Shown here: piece by piece, positions 15,464 through 23,859 of the stretch
Layout of the letters: each line of letters opens with the position of its first letter
How positions within the stretch are numbered: position 1 is the first letter of the stretch
DNA from: Methanofastidiosum sp.
GTDB lineage: Archaea; Methanobacteriota_B; Thermococci; Methanofastidiosales; Methanofastidiosaceae
Reading direction: 5' to 3'
DNA length: 64,000 nucleotides
Assembly: GCA_013178285.1 (NCBI GenBank)
Contig: JABLXD010000003.1
Coordinates: forward strand, 1-64,000
Translations under genes and position numbers: made by a program
Notes under the pieces: generated by a model
Told to the model about the DNA's origin: nothing
Seen by the model: the letters and a program-made list of their open reading frames with translations, nothing else
The model's database searches: none

Positions 15464-16153
15464 TTAGTCACCAGTTATTGGAGGTCTTTCATCTGTTAGT
15501 ATTGAAATATATGCATTGACTCTCATAAAGAAGTTAATAAATCTTACTGAAAATTCCCAAAGGCCAAAGTTTTTCTTTGCCGTAAATAAAATATAAAACC
15601 ATTCAATGAATACAACTAGAGAAACTATCATCCCCCATACAGAGGCTATTAGGGATAATACAAATCCATAAAAAAATCTTATCAAAAGTTCTATTCTCTT
15701 TGAAGTAAATTCAAAAGAAAATGTAATCCTGCATGGATATTCTGTATCCTCACTAGTGATAGGGGGTCTCTCATCTGTCAAAAGGTATGAATACACATTT
15801 ACATTGAAATAGAATCTATAAAATCCTGCCATAAAGTCAAATGCACCTTTGTGCTTCTTTGCATATATAAGAACATAGAAAAACTGGAATATCTGGGCAA
15901 GACCTGCAACAATTCCCCATGCTTCAATGATAATGCCTAAAACAAATAAATATAGGATCCTTATTAATAACTCTGAGCGTGAAGATATTTCACTATAAAC
16001 ATATGAGAATGTAACTGGGTAATCTTTAATCGAATGGCAAACGTTTCCGTTCAGTTTTTTCTTGTCTTCATCATCACCTATAAATGCGCCACATTCTTTA
16101 CAGTAGAGCGTTTCTTCTGGATTTTCAATACCACATCGGGGGCAGTAGATCAT
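15464..16153 (-). CDS. Zinc-ribbon membrane protein with two DUF4389 repeats
   Basis: The 229-residue protein has an N-terminal zinc ribbon ('YCPRCGIENPEETLYCKECG') and two tandem DUF4389 units (~45-135 and ~140-229). Each ends in the same motif, 'LLTDERPPIT' or 'ILTDERPPIT', after paired membrane segments. DUF4389 has no known function. The duplication is clear from matching blocks such as 'SELLIRILYLFVLGIIIEAW' and 'IELLIRFFYGFVLSLIASVW'. It lies between the PrsW-like and RDD genes, all with zinc ribbons, suggesting one membrane system. Confidence 0.85.
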   Translation of the reverse strand: MIYCPRCGIENPEETLYCKECGAFIGDDEDKKKLNGNVCHSIKDYPVTFSYVYSEISSRSELLIRILYLFVLGIIIEAWGIVAGLAQIFQFFYVLIYAKKHKGAFDFMAGFYRFYFNVNVYSYLLTDERPPITSEDTEYPCRITFSFEFTSKRIELLIRFFYGFVLSLIASVWGMIVSLVVFIEWFYILFTAKKNFGLWEFSVRFINFFMRVNAYISILTDERPPITGD

Positions 16154-16213
16154 GAAAAGAAAGAAAATTTCTCACTTAAATAGATTTCTTAAAATAAAAA
16201 AAGAAATAATAAT

Positions 16214-16768
16214 TTATTCTTTTACAACAAAGGTATTGGCAATCTTATCGTGTAATCCCTGTTTTTCTGCATCGAAGAGTATCCATATGTATGCTACTAT
16301 GTTTAATAATGGTATAGTTTTGATTAGCCATCTTATAAATCCAGGAACTGGGCCTATAGGCATAGCACCATTTGTGCCTATAACTTTAAGCTTCATCACT
16401 CTTTTACCTATTGTTGCACCCTGCATACCATCTAGATAAACAAAGTATGCAAGAGATATTAATAGTGTTATAAAGGTTCCAACCCCACCTAGATTGAATC
16501 CGGCATTGTAGTTCATATTATAACCATATCCGTAATTAGTACCAAATGGTATGCTCACTATCCATGCTATTACTCCAAGTATTATAGTATCCACGATCCA
16601 TGCAACAAATCTTGGTAAAAATCCGGCATGCTCATGCGATAGCCAGTTTCCAGGAGCGTATGTTGTTTGTGGTTGCTGGTATGTTGGAGCTTCAAGCGTT
16701 GCTCCACAGTTTTCACAAAATTTTGCGCCCATCGGATTGTCCTTTCCACATTTTCCGCAAAAAACCAT
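16214..16768 (-). CDS. RDD-family membrane protein with N-terminal zinc ribbon
   Basis: The 184-residue protein starts with a zinc ribbon ('FCGKCGKDNPMGAKFCENCG'), has a proline/glutamine-rich linker, then an RDD domain from ~50 with 'AGFLPRFVAWIVDTIILGV' and 'GATIGKRVMKLKV'. RDD proteins have about three membrane segments; some are linked to Na+/H+ transport, most are uncharacterised. It is the first of three neighbouring minus-strand genes that combine membrane domains with CxxC-type ribbons. Confidence 0.88.
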   Translation of the reverse strand: MVFCGKCGKDNPMGAKFCENCGATLEAPTYQQPQTTYAPGNWLSHEHAGFLPRFVAWIVDTIILGVIAWIVSIPFGTNYGYGYNMNYNAGFNLGGVGTFITLLISLAYFVYLDGMQGATIGKRVMKLKVIGTNGAMPIGPVPGFIRWLIKTIPLLNIVAYIWILFDAEKQGLHDKIANTFVVKE

Positions 16769-16859
16769 TTTATCACCATATTTATTAGTATCTCGCCTTT
16801 TAAAAGATTTTCTAAGAGTTTTTAATTTTTCGCGAGAAAATTAAAATAACAATAATAAT

Positions 16860-17699
16860 TTAAGTATTATTGTCGGTCTTTTCATTTGCAAACCAAACAA
16901 CTCTTTGTGGGAAAGGAACATGAATATCTTCTTTTTCAAGGTCTGTCTTTATCTTCCAGAGAAGTTCCTTTTTAGTTCCATACCACTGCCCAACAGGTGC
17001 CCAAGCTTTGACTACAATATTAACTGAATTGTCCCCTAGCTCATCAACATAAATATCTGGGGTGGGCCTCTTTAAAACGAAAGGATGGTCTTCAATTAAA
17101 TTAGATATTATTTTTATTGCCTTATCGGCATCATCACTATATCTTATGCCAATTGTGTATTCAATCCTTCTTGCTATATTTGCACTAATATTTGTGATAT
17201 TATTAGTGAATACTTTCTCATTTGGAATTCTTATGTAAAGACCATCATAGTTTCTTAGTATTGTTGACATAATTCCTATATCTTCAACGAATCCCTTCAC
17301 TTGATCTATTTCCACCTGGCTTCCTATTTTGATGGGCCTCTCAGCCATTATGAATAATCCTGAAATAAGATTTCCGACTATACTCTGACTTGCAAATCCT
17401 ATAACAATACCTGTTACTCCCCCTGCTACTAGAAGTCCTGATGTGTTGATCCCTAATATGGGGAGTGCTAAAATTACGGCTAAAATTATTATGCCATAGT
17501 AACTACCTTTTAGGAGGATTCCCAATCTATCTTTGTCAAACTTATCTCTAAGGTACCTCCTTAGAACCATTGAAAAGCCCTTTGCCAAGACTATTGAAAA
17601 AATAATCATCCCAATGGCAAAGATAAATGGGAAGATCCTATCTGTTTCTATAATTCCAATAGTCTTTGACAGTGTATCTAAGATTTCATCTAGATTCAA
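16860..17699 (-). CDS. mscS: Small-conductance mechanosensitive channel (MscS family)
   Basis: The 279-residue protein has three or more N-terminal membrane helices, the pore helix 'VAGGVTGIVIGFASQSIVGN', the beta domain 'RPIKIGSQVEIDQVKGFVED' and the conserved 'LYIRIPNEKVFTNNITN'. Length and layout are those of short MscS channels that open on membrane tension and release osmolytes. Its ATG overlaps the stop of the DUF432 gene by four bases, so the two are translationally coupled. The nearby osmoprotectant importer suggests an osmotic-stress neighbourhood. Confidence 0.94.
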   Translation of the reverse strand: MNLDEILDTLSKTIGIIETDRIFPFIFAIGMIIFSIVLAKGFSMVLRRYLRDKFDKDRLGILLKGSYYGIIILAVILALPILGINTSGLLVAGGVTGIVIGFASQSIVGNLISGLFIMAERPIKIGSQVEIDQVKGFVEDIGIMSTILRNYDGLYIRIPNEKVFTNNITNISANIARRIEYTIGIRYSDDADKAIKIISNLIEDHPFVLKRPTPDIYVDELGDNSVNIVVKAWAPVGQWYGTKKELLWKIKTDLEKEDIHVPFPQRVVWFANEKTDNNT

Positions 17700-18415
17700 A
17701 GGCCTTCCTCCATAGTAAACTTCTTTTGTGAAACCGTAATCTTTGAAGGTTCAAATACCTCGAGTGCCTTCTTCATACCTCTTTTAACACCTGAATTAAT
17801 AAATTCTGTTTCTGCAATCTTCTCACTTAGTATTTTCATATGGGCTCTCATTGAAACAAGGGCCACGTTAAAATAAACTTTCATTTCATGTGAATCAAAA
17901 ACACTTTTTGTTATCTCAATCCAGTCATCGGTAGTATTTATCAGCTTAAGTTTCATCACACCATTAATCAATGGATTTAGATTATTAGGTAAGGATGTAA
18001 AAACAGGGCTTTTATGGTATTTACATATCACTCCGTTTCTTGGATCTCCATAGAGGGTATACTTTTGTTTTGCAAGGGTAAAAGTATCAAGGAGATCATA
18101 ATTTTTTCTTCCAGATATGAAAACCCCAATATCTATAGGAAATGTTAGATAAATATTATTAGTATCTTTTGGCTCAACAAAAACCGATTTCTCAAATTCT
18201 ATTAAAAGATATTGAGAAACCTGTTTATGGATTTTTTGAGCCTCTATTGGATTTATAATAATGCCGCAGTCTTTTGTTAGTAGAATTTTCTCTATCGATT
18301 CATTAGGGCTAGTTCTCTCATAACGAAGGGTATTACCATCTTTTTCAATCTGGAGATGGATACCTTCTTTTGAAATTCTAAGGGGATTTAGAGGTGATTT
18401 ATAATATCCATACAT
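17696..18415 (-). CDS. DUF432-family protein
   Basis: The 239-residue protein matches DUF432, a mostly archaeal family, with 'GIIINPIEAQKIHKQVSQYL', 'YLTFPIDIGVFI' and 'KQKYTLYGDPRNGVICKYHK'. No membrane helix is evident; it is beta-rich with a helical C-terminus. The function is unknown. The four-base overlap with the downstream MscS gene strongly suggests a functional pairing, perhaps as a cytoplasmic regulator of the channel. Confidence 0.82.
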   Translation of the reverse strand: MYGYYKSPLNPLRISKEGIHLQIEKDGNTLRYERTSPNESIEKILLTKDCGIIINPIEAQKIHKQVSQYLLIEFEKSVFVEPKDTNNIYLTFPIDIGVFISGRKNYDLLDTFTLAKQKYTLYGDPRNGVICKYHKSPVFTSLPNNLNPLINGVMKLKLINTTDDWIEITKSVFDSHEMKVYFNVALVSMRAHMKILSEKIAETEFINSGVKRGMKKALEVFEPSKITVSQKKFTMEEGL

Positions 18416-18461
18416 GGCTATCGGTTATTCTATCTTTTCCTTTATGAGTTTTACCCTATAA

Positions 18462-19835
18462 TTAATCTTCTGGCTCCATTAAATTCCCCAACGTTGAGGG
18501 GATTAGCTCAGGCAAAGCTGGATGGATATGGATTCCTTTGAAGATTGCCCTCATATCCATATTGTTTGCCATGACATTAATTACCTCTTGGATTAATATT
18601 GAAGCGTATGGACCAATTATATGGAATCCTAAAATCTTGTTATTCTCCTTATCAACTATAGCTTTAGCAAAAGTTTCTTCTTCTAGCATAGCAATTCCTT
18701 TTGCAACACTATTATACTTTGCATAACCTATCAATATTTTGTGACTCTTTTTTGCCTCACTTTCTCCAATTCCAACAGATGCAATTTCAGGGTATGAAAA
18801 GATAGCATGAGGTATGGCACTGTAATCCATTGGCACCTTCTTTTCATGAATGCTGTTATGCCATGCGTATACAGCTTCCTTGTTTGCAGAATGCCTGAAC
18901 ATGTATTTGCCTATAACATCACCAAAAGCCCAAATGTTTTCCTTTGAAGTTTTTAAATACTCATCTACTTTGATGTACCCCCTTGAATCTGTTTCAACTC
19001 CAGTATTTTGCACTTTTAATAGATCGGAATTTGGAACCCTTCCCCCCGCGACTAAGATCCTCTCTGCATTAACTTCAATAGTCTTTTCTGAATCTTTTAC
19101 TTTTCCTATTACATTCACTAAGCCATCTTTTTGCAAAACCTCAATGACCTCAGTATTTGTGTGTATTTTCATTCTTTTTGACATTTCGTTTAATAGCAAA
19201 TCTGAAATTTCAGGCTCTTCATTTGCCACAAGCCTTGAATTCCTTTGTATTATTGTTACTTCACTCCCCATTCCTGCTAGAAAATGACCAAACTCACAGG
19301 CAATATATCCGCCTCCTAAGACAACTACGCTTTTAGGAAGCTCGTTTAAATCAAGAATACTCTCATTTGTCAAATATTCTATTTTATCAAGCCCTTTAAC
19401 ATCGGGTATATGGGGTCTAGCACCAGCAGCAATGAATATCTTTTCACCTATTATCCTCTTTCCATCTACTTCAACTGTATAATCATCTACAAAGTAACCA
19501 GTTGACTCATAGAAGTCAAGATTCTTAGCTTGTTTTATACCCTCTCTCATACCATTTCTGTCTTCTGCAATTGAAGATCTCATTCTCTCCATTATTTCTC
19601 TAAAACGGATTTTAGTTATACTTGCCTCAACACCAAGTTTTTTTGAATTTTCTATTTCTGCCACCCTATCTGCAGGGAAAATAAGTAATTTTGAAGGTAT
19701 ACATCCTAAATTCAAGCATGTACCTCCAAGGGGCCCCTTATCTACTACAGCTACTTTATATCCACTTGAAAGAGCATCACTTGCCACACCCATTCCAGCT
19801 CCAGACCCAATAACTATTACATCGTATTTTTTCAT
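18462..19835 (-). CDS. FAD-dependent disulfide oxidoreductase (dihydrolipoamide dehydrogenase-like)
   Basis: The 457-residue flavoenzyme has the FAD site 'VIGSGAGMGVASDALSSG', redox-active disulfide 'GGTCLNLGCIPSK', NAD(P) site 'VVVLGGGYIACEFGHFLAG', 'VNAERILVAGGRVPNSD', and a C-terminal dimerisation block with catalytic 'HIHPALPELIP'. It could be dihydrolipoamide, mycothione or another low-molecular-thiol reductase. No 2-oxoacid dehydrogenase genes are adjacent, so a thiol/disulfide role is as likely. It is a single-gene unit. Confidence 0.88.
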   Translation of the reverse strand: MKKYDVIVIGSGAGMGVASDALSSGYKVAVVDKGPLGGTCLNLGCIPSKLLIFPADRVAEIENSKKLGVEASITKIRFREIMERMRSSIAEDRNGMREGIKQAKNLDFYESTGYFVDDYTVEVDGKRIIGEKIFIAAGARPHIPDVKGLDKIEYLTNESILDLNELPKSVVVLGGGYIACEFGHFLAGMGSEVTIIQRNSRLVANEEPEISDLLLNEMSKRMKIHTNTEVIEVLQKDGLVNVIGKVKDSEKTIEVNAERILVAGGRVPNSDLLKVQNTGVETDSRGYIKVDEYLKTSKENIWAFGDVIGKYMFRHSANKEAVYAWHNSIHEKKVPMDYSAIPHAIFSYPEIASVGIGESEAKKSHKILIGYAKYNSVAKGIAMLEEETFAKAIVDKENNKILGFHIIGPYASILIQEVINVMANNMDMRAIFKGIHIHPALPELIPSTLGNLMEPED

Positions 19836-19984
19836 ATACTCTCCTCAATTGATTTTACAATATGTCAAAAATTAGTCTATAATTTATTATTAGTTTTTTC
19901 AATATAATAAAGTTTTGTTATTTCAATCCCTAAAATATTTAAGTTTAAACAAATAGAAGCTTATTGTATTGAGAAGGCGTTATA

Positions 19985-20470
19985 ATGATTAAAATATTGG
20001 ATACTTATTTTCCAGGAGTAATTGGTAGAATAACTAAGTTACATGCAGAATACTACTCTATGAATTGGGATTTTGATCTTTACTTTGAATCAAAAGTTGC
20101 AACTGAACTTTCGGAATTTTTAAATCGATTTGATAAAAATAGAGACGGGATCTGGACGGCACATGTGAACGATGAATTTGTCGGATCTATTATACTAGAC
20201 GGAATAAACTCAGATGAAGAAGGGGCAAGGCTGAGATGGTTTATATTGGACCCAAATTATCAAGGTAGGGGTTTAGGAAATCTACTAATGGAGAAATCAG
20301 TTCTTTTCTGTAGAGAAAAAAACTATAGAAGAGTTTTCCTTTGGACTTTTGCAGGATTAGATGCTGCAAGACATCTATATGAAAAATTTGGATTCACAAT
20401 ATGCAAAGAGCATGAAGACGATCAATGGGGAAAAACAGTGACTGAGCAGATGTTTGAGCTATTTTTGTAA
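19985..20470 (+). CDS. GNAT-family N-acetyltransferase
   Basis: The 161-residue protein has the GNAT acetyl-CoA motif 'FILDPNYQGRGLGNLLMEKS' and the C-terminal 'AARHLYEKFGFTI'. The N-terminus 'VIGRITKLHAEYYSMNWDFD' resembles acetyltransferases found fused to MarR regulators, but no DNA-binding domain is present here. The substrate is unknown. A TATA-like AATATTTAAG lies about 50 bases upstream. Its end is followed closely by the osmoprotectant-binding lipoprotein gene. Confidence 0.87.
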   Translation: MIKILDTYFPGVIGRITKLHAEYYSMNWDFDLYFESKVATELSEFLNRFDKNRDGIWTAHVNDEFVGSIILDGINSDEEGARLRWFILDPNYQGRGLGNLLMEKSVLFCREKNYRRVFLWTFAGLDAARHLYEKFGFTICKEHEDDQWGKTVTEQMFELFL

Positions 20471-20543
20471 GAGGGAATATATTCTTTCTAGGCATTTAAG
20501 TAAAACATATAAGGTAGCCATTTCTATAGTAATTGTGGTGTCA

Positions 20544-21443
20544 ATGAAAAATAAATTATTTCTGTCAGGGATATTGATATTAGGGCTGATCATTGCAGCT
20601 GCCGGCTGCATAGGCCAGGGAACAGAAAAAACAATTGTTATCGGTACAATGCCATATAATGAAGAATATATTCTTGGGCACATGATATCTTTGTTACTAG
20701 AAGATGCTGGGTATAAGACCGAAGTAAAAGAAGGGCTTGGAGGTACACTAATTAACTATGAAGCCTTAAAGAGGGGGCAAATTAATGTTTTTGTTGGCTA
20801 TACTGGTGCCTTCTATAATACTGTTTTGAAACTACCCGCATTGGACAATTGGGATCCAAATGTAGTTTATAGTGAAGTTGAAAAAGGATTAAGAGATCAA
20901 GAAGGCATAACTGTCGTTACAAAACTTGGATTTAAGAATAACTATGCAATCTCTGTTCCAAGAACTTGGGCTGAGGAAAGGAATCTCACAAAGGTCAGTG
21001 AGCTTGAACCTTATGCACCATCTATGGTTCTTGGAACTGACATTGAGTACCCGACAGCTCCAGATGGGCTCCCAACATTTGAAAAAGCCTATGGATTTAA
21101 ATTTAAAGATGTCAAATCAATGGAGCCAACCCTAGTATATGAAGCAATAAATAATAAACTAGTAGATGTCATCACCGGTTACACAACTGATAAGAGGGGT
21201 GAACTCTTTGACCTTGTTGTCTTAGAGGACGACAAAGGTGGGCTTTTACCATATGATGCAATAATTATAACAACTACTTCATTTGCCAAAGACGAAGCTG
21301 TGATAAGCATTCTTAAGAAACTTGAGGGAAGAATTGATGACAAAGCAATGGCGGACATGAACTATCAGTATGACATCGAAAAGAAAGAATCAAGGGATAT
21401 CGCAAGGGCATTTTTAATCTCTCAAGGTCTAATTAAAAACTAA
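20544..21443 (+). CDS. opuCC: Osmoprotectant ABC transporter substrate-binding lipoprotein
   Basis: The protein of about 299 residues starts with a lipoprotein signal ('MKNKLFLSGILILGLIIAAA' then G-C), and maturation would leave a lipid-modified cysteine. The body is an OpuAC-type binding domain: 'IVIGTMPYNEEYILGHMISL', 'KTEVKEGLGGTLINYEALKR', 'GQINVFVGYTGAFYNT', 'LEDDKGGLLPYDAIIITTTS'. It would capture glycine betaine, choline or a similar solute. ATG 20544 is chosen because the upstream extension would bury the lipobox signal. First gene of a four-gene operon with ATPase and two permeases. Confidence 0.92.
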   Translation: MKNKLFLSGILILGLIIAAAGCIGQGTEKTIVIGTMPYNEEYILGHMISLLLEDAGYKTEVKEGLGGTLINYEALKRGQINVFVGYTGAFYNTVLKLPALDNWDPNVVYSEVEKGLRDQEGITVVTKLGFKNNYAISVPRTWAEERNLTKVSELEPYAPSMVLGTDIEYPTAPDGLPTFEKAYGFKFKDVKSMEPTLVYEAINNKLVDVITGYTTDKRGELFDLVVLEDDKGGLLPYDAIIITTTSFAKDEAVISILKKLEGRIDDKAMADMNYQYDIEKKESRDIARAFLISQGLIKN

Positions 21444-21500
21444 TTATTTATTTTTTTAATTGGAGAGGATAAGACGAATAAATTTATTTCAAGTGAATGC

Positions 21501-22601
21501 TTGGACTCACTAAAGTTTGAACATGTGACAAAAATATACAAAGAATCAAAAGCCATAGATAATGTCTCATTTGAAATATGCAAGGGTGAGCTGTTTGTCA
21601 TACTTGGGTCAAGTGGCTCTGGTAAGACCACAACTTTAAGATTGATCAATCGATTAATAGACCCAGATCAAGGAGCTATTTATCTAAACGGCCAAGATAC
21701 TAAAGATATGGATCCGGTCAATCTTAGAAGAAGAATAGGGTATGTCATACAACAGATTGGTCTTTTCCCCCATATGACGGTCAAAGAAAATATAGGCCTA
21801 ATCCCACGTTTAGAGAAATGGAAGGATCAAGATATTTCAAATAGAATCGACGAGTTACTATCTTTAGTTGCTTTGCCTCCTGACCTATTTAGGTCTCGCT
21901 ATCCAAATCAACTTAGTGGAGGCCAACAACAGAGGGTTGGTCTCGCAAGAGCCCTTGTCATGGATCCTCCTCTACTACTAATGGACGAACCTTTTGGGGC
22001 ACTTGACCCACTTTTGAGGATGCAACTTCAAAATGAATTTCTTACAATCAAAACAAAACTCGACAAAACAATAGTATTCGTTACTCATGATATTGAAGAA
22101 AGTTTCATTTTGGCCGATAGAATCGGGGTGATGCATGGTGGAAAGATGCTTCAGATTGGAACACCTTCAGAATTACTATTTGAACCTGAAAATGAAATTG
22201 TTTCAAAAATAATTGGAACTGAAAATAAATTCAAGGCACTTCGATTTTTAGAGGCAAAGGATGTAATGCTGCCACTTGATAAAAATTGCATGATTGAAGT
22301 GGATATTTCATGCGAAGAAGCTATCAATAAAATGATCTCTGAGAAAAATGAAGTTTGTATAATAAAAAAATCAAACTCAGACATTGCTCAAATAGCATTA
22401 ATTGAACTATTAAATAGAAAAAATAAGGATGAATCTATATTTGAAGTTGGCAAAAAATTAATTACTGTTTCTCCTCATGATAGTCTTTCATCAATAATAT
22501 CAATTTTAAAATCCTCAAAAGAGCCCTCTGCAGTTGTCATGGAAAGAGAAAAAGTGTTAGGAATTGTAATGATTAATTCAGTTTTAATGGAATTAGTGTA
22601 G
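21501..22601 (+). CDS. opuCA: Osmoprotectant ABC transporter ATP-binding protein with CBS domains
   Basis: The 366-residue ATPase has Walker A 'LGSSGSGKTTTLRLI', Q-loop 'GYVIQQIGLFPHMTV', signature 'LSGGQQQRVGLARAL', Walker B 'PLLLMDEPFGALDP' and the H-loop 'FVTHDIEES'. Residues ~245-366 hold a CBS pair, typical of OpuCA/OpuA ATPases where CBS domains sense ionic strength. It probably starts at TTG 21501. It energises the permeases encoded downstream. Confidence 0.94.
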   Translation: MDSLKFEHVTKIYKESKAIDNVSFEICKGELFVILGSSGSGKTTTLRLINRLIDPDQGAIYLNGQDTKDMDPVNLRRRIGYVIQQIGLFPHMTVKENIGLIPRLEKWKDQDISNRIDELLSLVALPPDLFRSRYPNQLSGGQQQRVGLARALVMDPPLLLMDEPFGALDPLLRMQLQNEFLTIKTKLDKTIVFVTHDIEESFILADRIGVMHGGKMLQIGTPSELLFEPENEIVSKIIGTENKFKALRFLEAKDVMLPLDKNCMIEVDISCEEAINKMISEKNEVCIIKKSNSDIAQIALIELLNRKNKDESIFEVGKKLITVSPHDSLSSIISILKSSKEPSAVVMEREKVLGIVMINSVLMELV

Positions 22602-22609
22602 ATGGTCTT

Positions 22610-23254
22610 ATGGTAAGTATCCTGGACACAATAGTATCGGTCTGGATTACACAGCAAATTACCTTGAGGACCATTCAGCATCTTTATATGTTTTCCATAG
22701 CATTGATCATTTCAATTTTTATAGGTGTGGCTTTAGCAATTTTAGTGTATAATAACCCCAAGATTGCAAATGCATGGTTTAATTTTTTAAATGTGATTGA
22801 GACTATACCTGAATTGGCATTGTTCATTTTTCTTTTACCGATTCTTGGACTGGGGGAGAAACCAACTATTGCTGCATGTGTCTTGTACTCAATACTTCCC
22901 ATAATGAGAAACACTTACACAGGATTGGCATATGTAAGCAAGGAATATGTTGAAATTGCAACTGCGATAGGTCTTACGAAGAATGAAATACTATTGAGAA
23001 TAAGGTTGCCAATGGCATTGCCCTTGATAAGCGGCGGCATTAGGATTGCAGTTGTATATATAATGGGCATTGCCACTTTAGGTGGTCTAATCGCAGCAGG
23101 GGGTCTTGGAGTTCCTTTACAAGCAGGAATATATAGGTATGATATTCCGGCCATAATAATTGCCGCTATTTGGGTCGGCTCTTTGGGGGTCCTATTCGAT
23201 TTTATAGCATGGATTGTTGAAAATAGATTGGCCAGGAGGTATAATCCTTGGTAG
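22610..23254 (+). CDS. opuCB: Osmoprotectant ABC transporter permease 1
   Basis: The 214-residue inner-membrane protein has about five or six membrane segments and the EAA-type loop contacting the ATPase ('EIATAIGLTKNEILLRIRLP', then 'ALPLISGGIRIAVVY'). Family blocks 'ETIPELALFIFLLPILGLGE' and 'LGGLIAAGGLGVPLQAG' match ProW/OpuCB permeases. It starts eight bases after the ATPase stop. The next permease begins inside its last codons. Confidence 0.93.
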   Translation: MVSILDTIVSVWITQQITLRTIQHLYMFSIALIISIFIGVALAILVYNNPKIANAWFNFLNVIETIPELALFIFLLPILGLGEKPTIAACVLYSILPIMRNTYTGLAYVSKEYVEIATAIGLTKNEILLRIRLPMALPLISGGIRIAVVYIMGIATLGGLIAAGGLGVPLQAGIYRYDIPAIIIAAIWVGSLGVLFDFIAWIVENRLARRYNPW

Positions 23255-23859
23255 CAATATTCCCTCTTTTAGAAGCCATATTGCAACAGCTTACCCTCGT
23301 CTTTACAGCATTATCAATAGGGATATGCATAGCAACACCCCTTGCCATTCTCTCAGTTTTTTACAGGAGAGTTTCTTACTTTGTTCTAACAACAATAAAT
23401 ATGGCTCAAAGTATCCCAAGCTTTGCTCTTGTAGCACTAATAGTTCCTTTAGTTGGAATAGGAGTTTTACCTGCTATAGTCGCTATAGTTGTAGGATCAA
23501 TTGTTCCAATTGTTAAAAATATGTATGTGGGATTATCAAAGACCGATGCTGCACTTATTGACACAGGTAAAGGCATTGGATTGACAGACCTCCAAATAAT
23601 GAGGCATATAAGACTCCCCTTAGCATACCCTGCCATATTTGCAGGATTAAAATTTTCTGCTATAATTGCAAATGGCATAGCAGTTTTAACGGCTATTATT
23701 GGTAGTGGAGGTCTTGGAAGGATAATATTTGAAGGACTAGCAAGTTTTAATATCAATAAAACTTTAAGTGGAGCCATACCTGCAATTTTAATAGCCCTAA
23801 CGTTAGATATGATATTCTCAATAACTGAAAAAAAATTAAAAGCAAAATCAGGTTACTAG
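23248..23859 (+). CDS. opuCD: Osmoprotectant ABC transporter permease 2
   Basis: The 203-residue membrane protein is homologous to its upstream neighbour: 'MAQSIPSFALVALIVPLVGI', the ATPase-contact loop 'IDTGKGIGLTDLQIMRHIRL', and 'TAIIGSGGLGRIIFEGLASF'. It starts at TTG 23248, overlapping the previous gene by seven bases, an arrangement that favours translational coupling. The two permeases probably form a heterodimeric channel. It converges on the DHOD-like gene without a gap. Confidence 0.93.
   Translation: MVAIFPLLEAILQQLTLVFTALSIGICIATPLAILSVFYRRVSYFVLTTINMAQSIPSFALVALIVPLVGIGVLPAIVAIVVGSIVPIVKNMYVGLSKTDAALIDTGKGIGLTDLQIMRHIRLPLAYPAIFAGLKFSAIIANGIAVLTAIIGSGGLGRIIFEGLASFNINKTLSGAIPAILIALTLDMIFSITEKKLKAKSGY

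Noticed and set aside
20454-20543. N-terminal extension of the osmoprotectant-binding protein
   Set aside because: It would put 30 residues before a clear lipoprotein signal; ATG 20544 gives a normal signal peptide.
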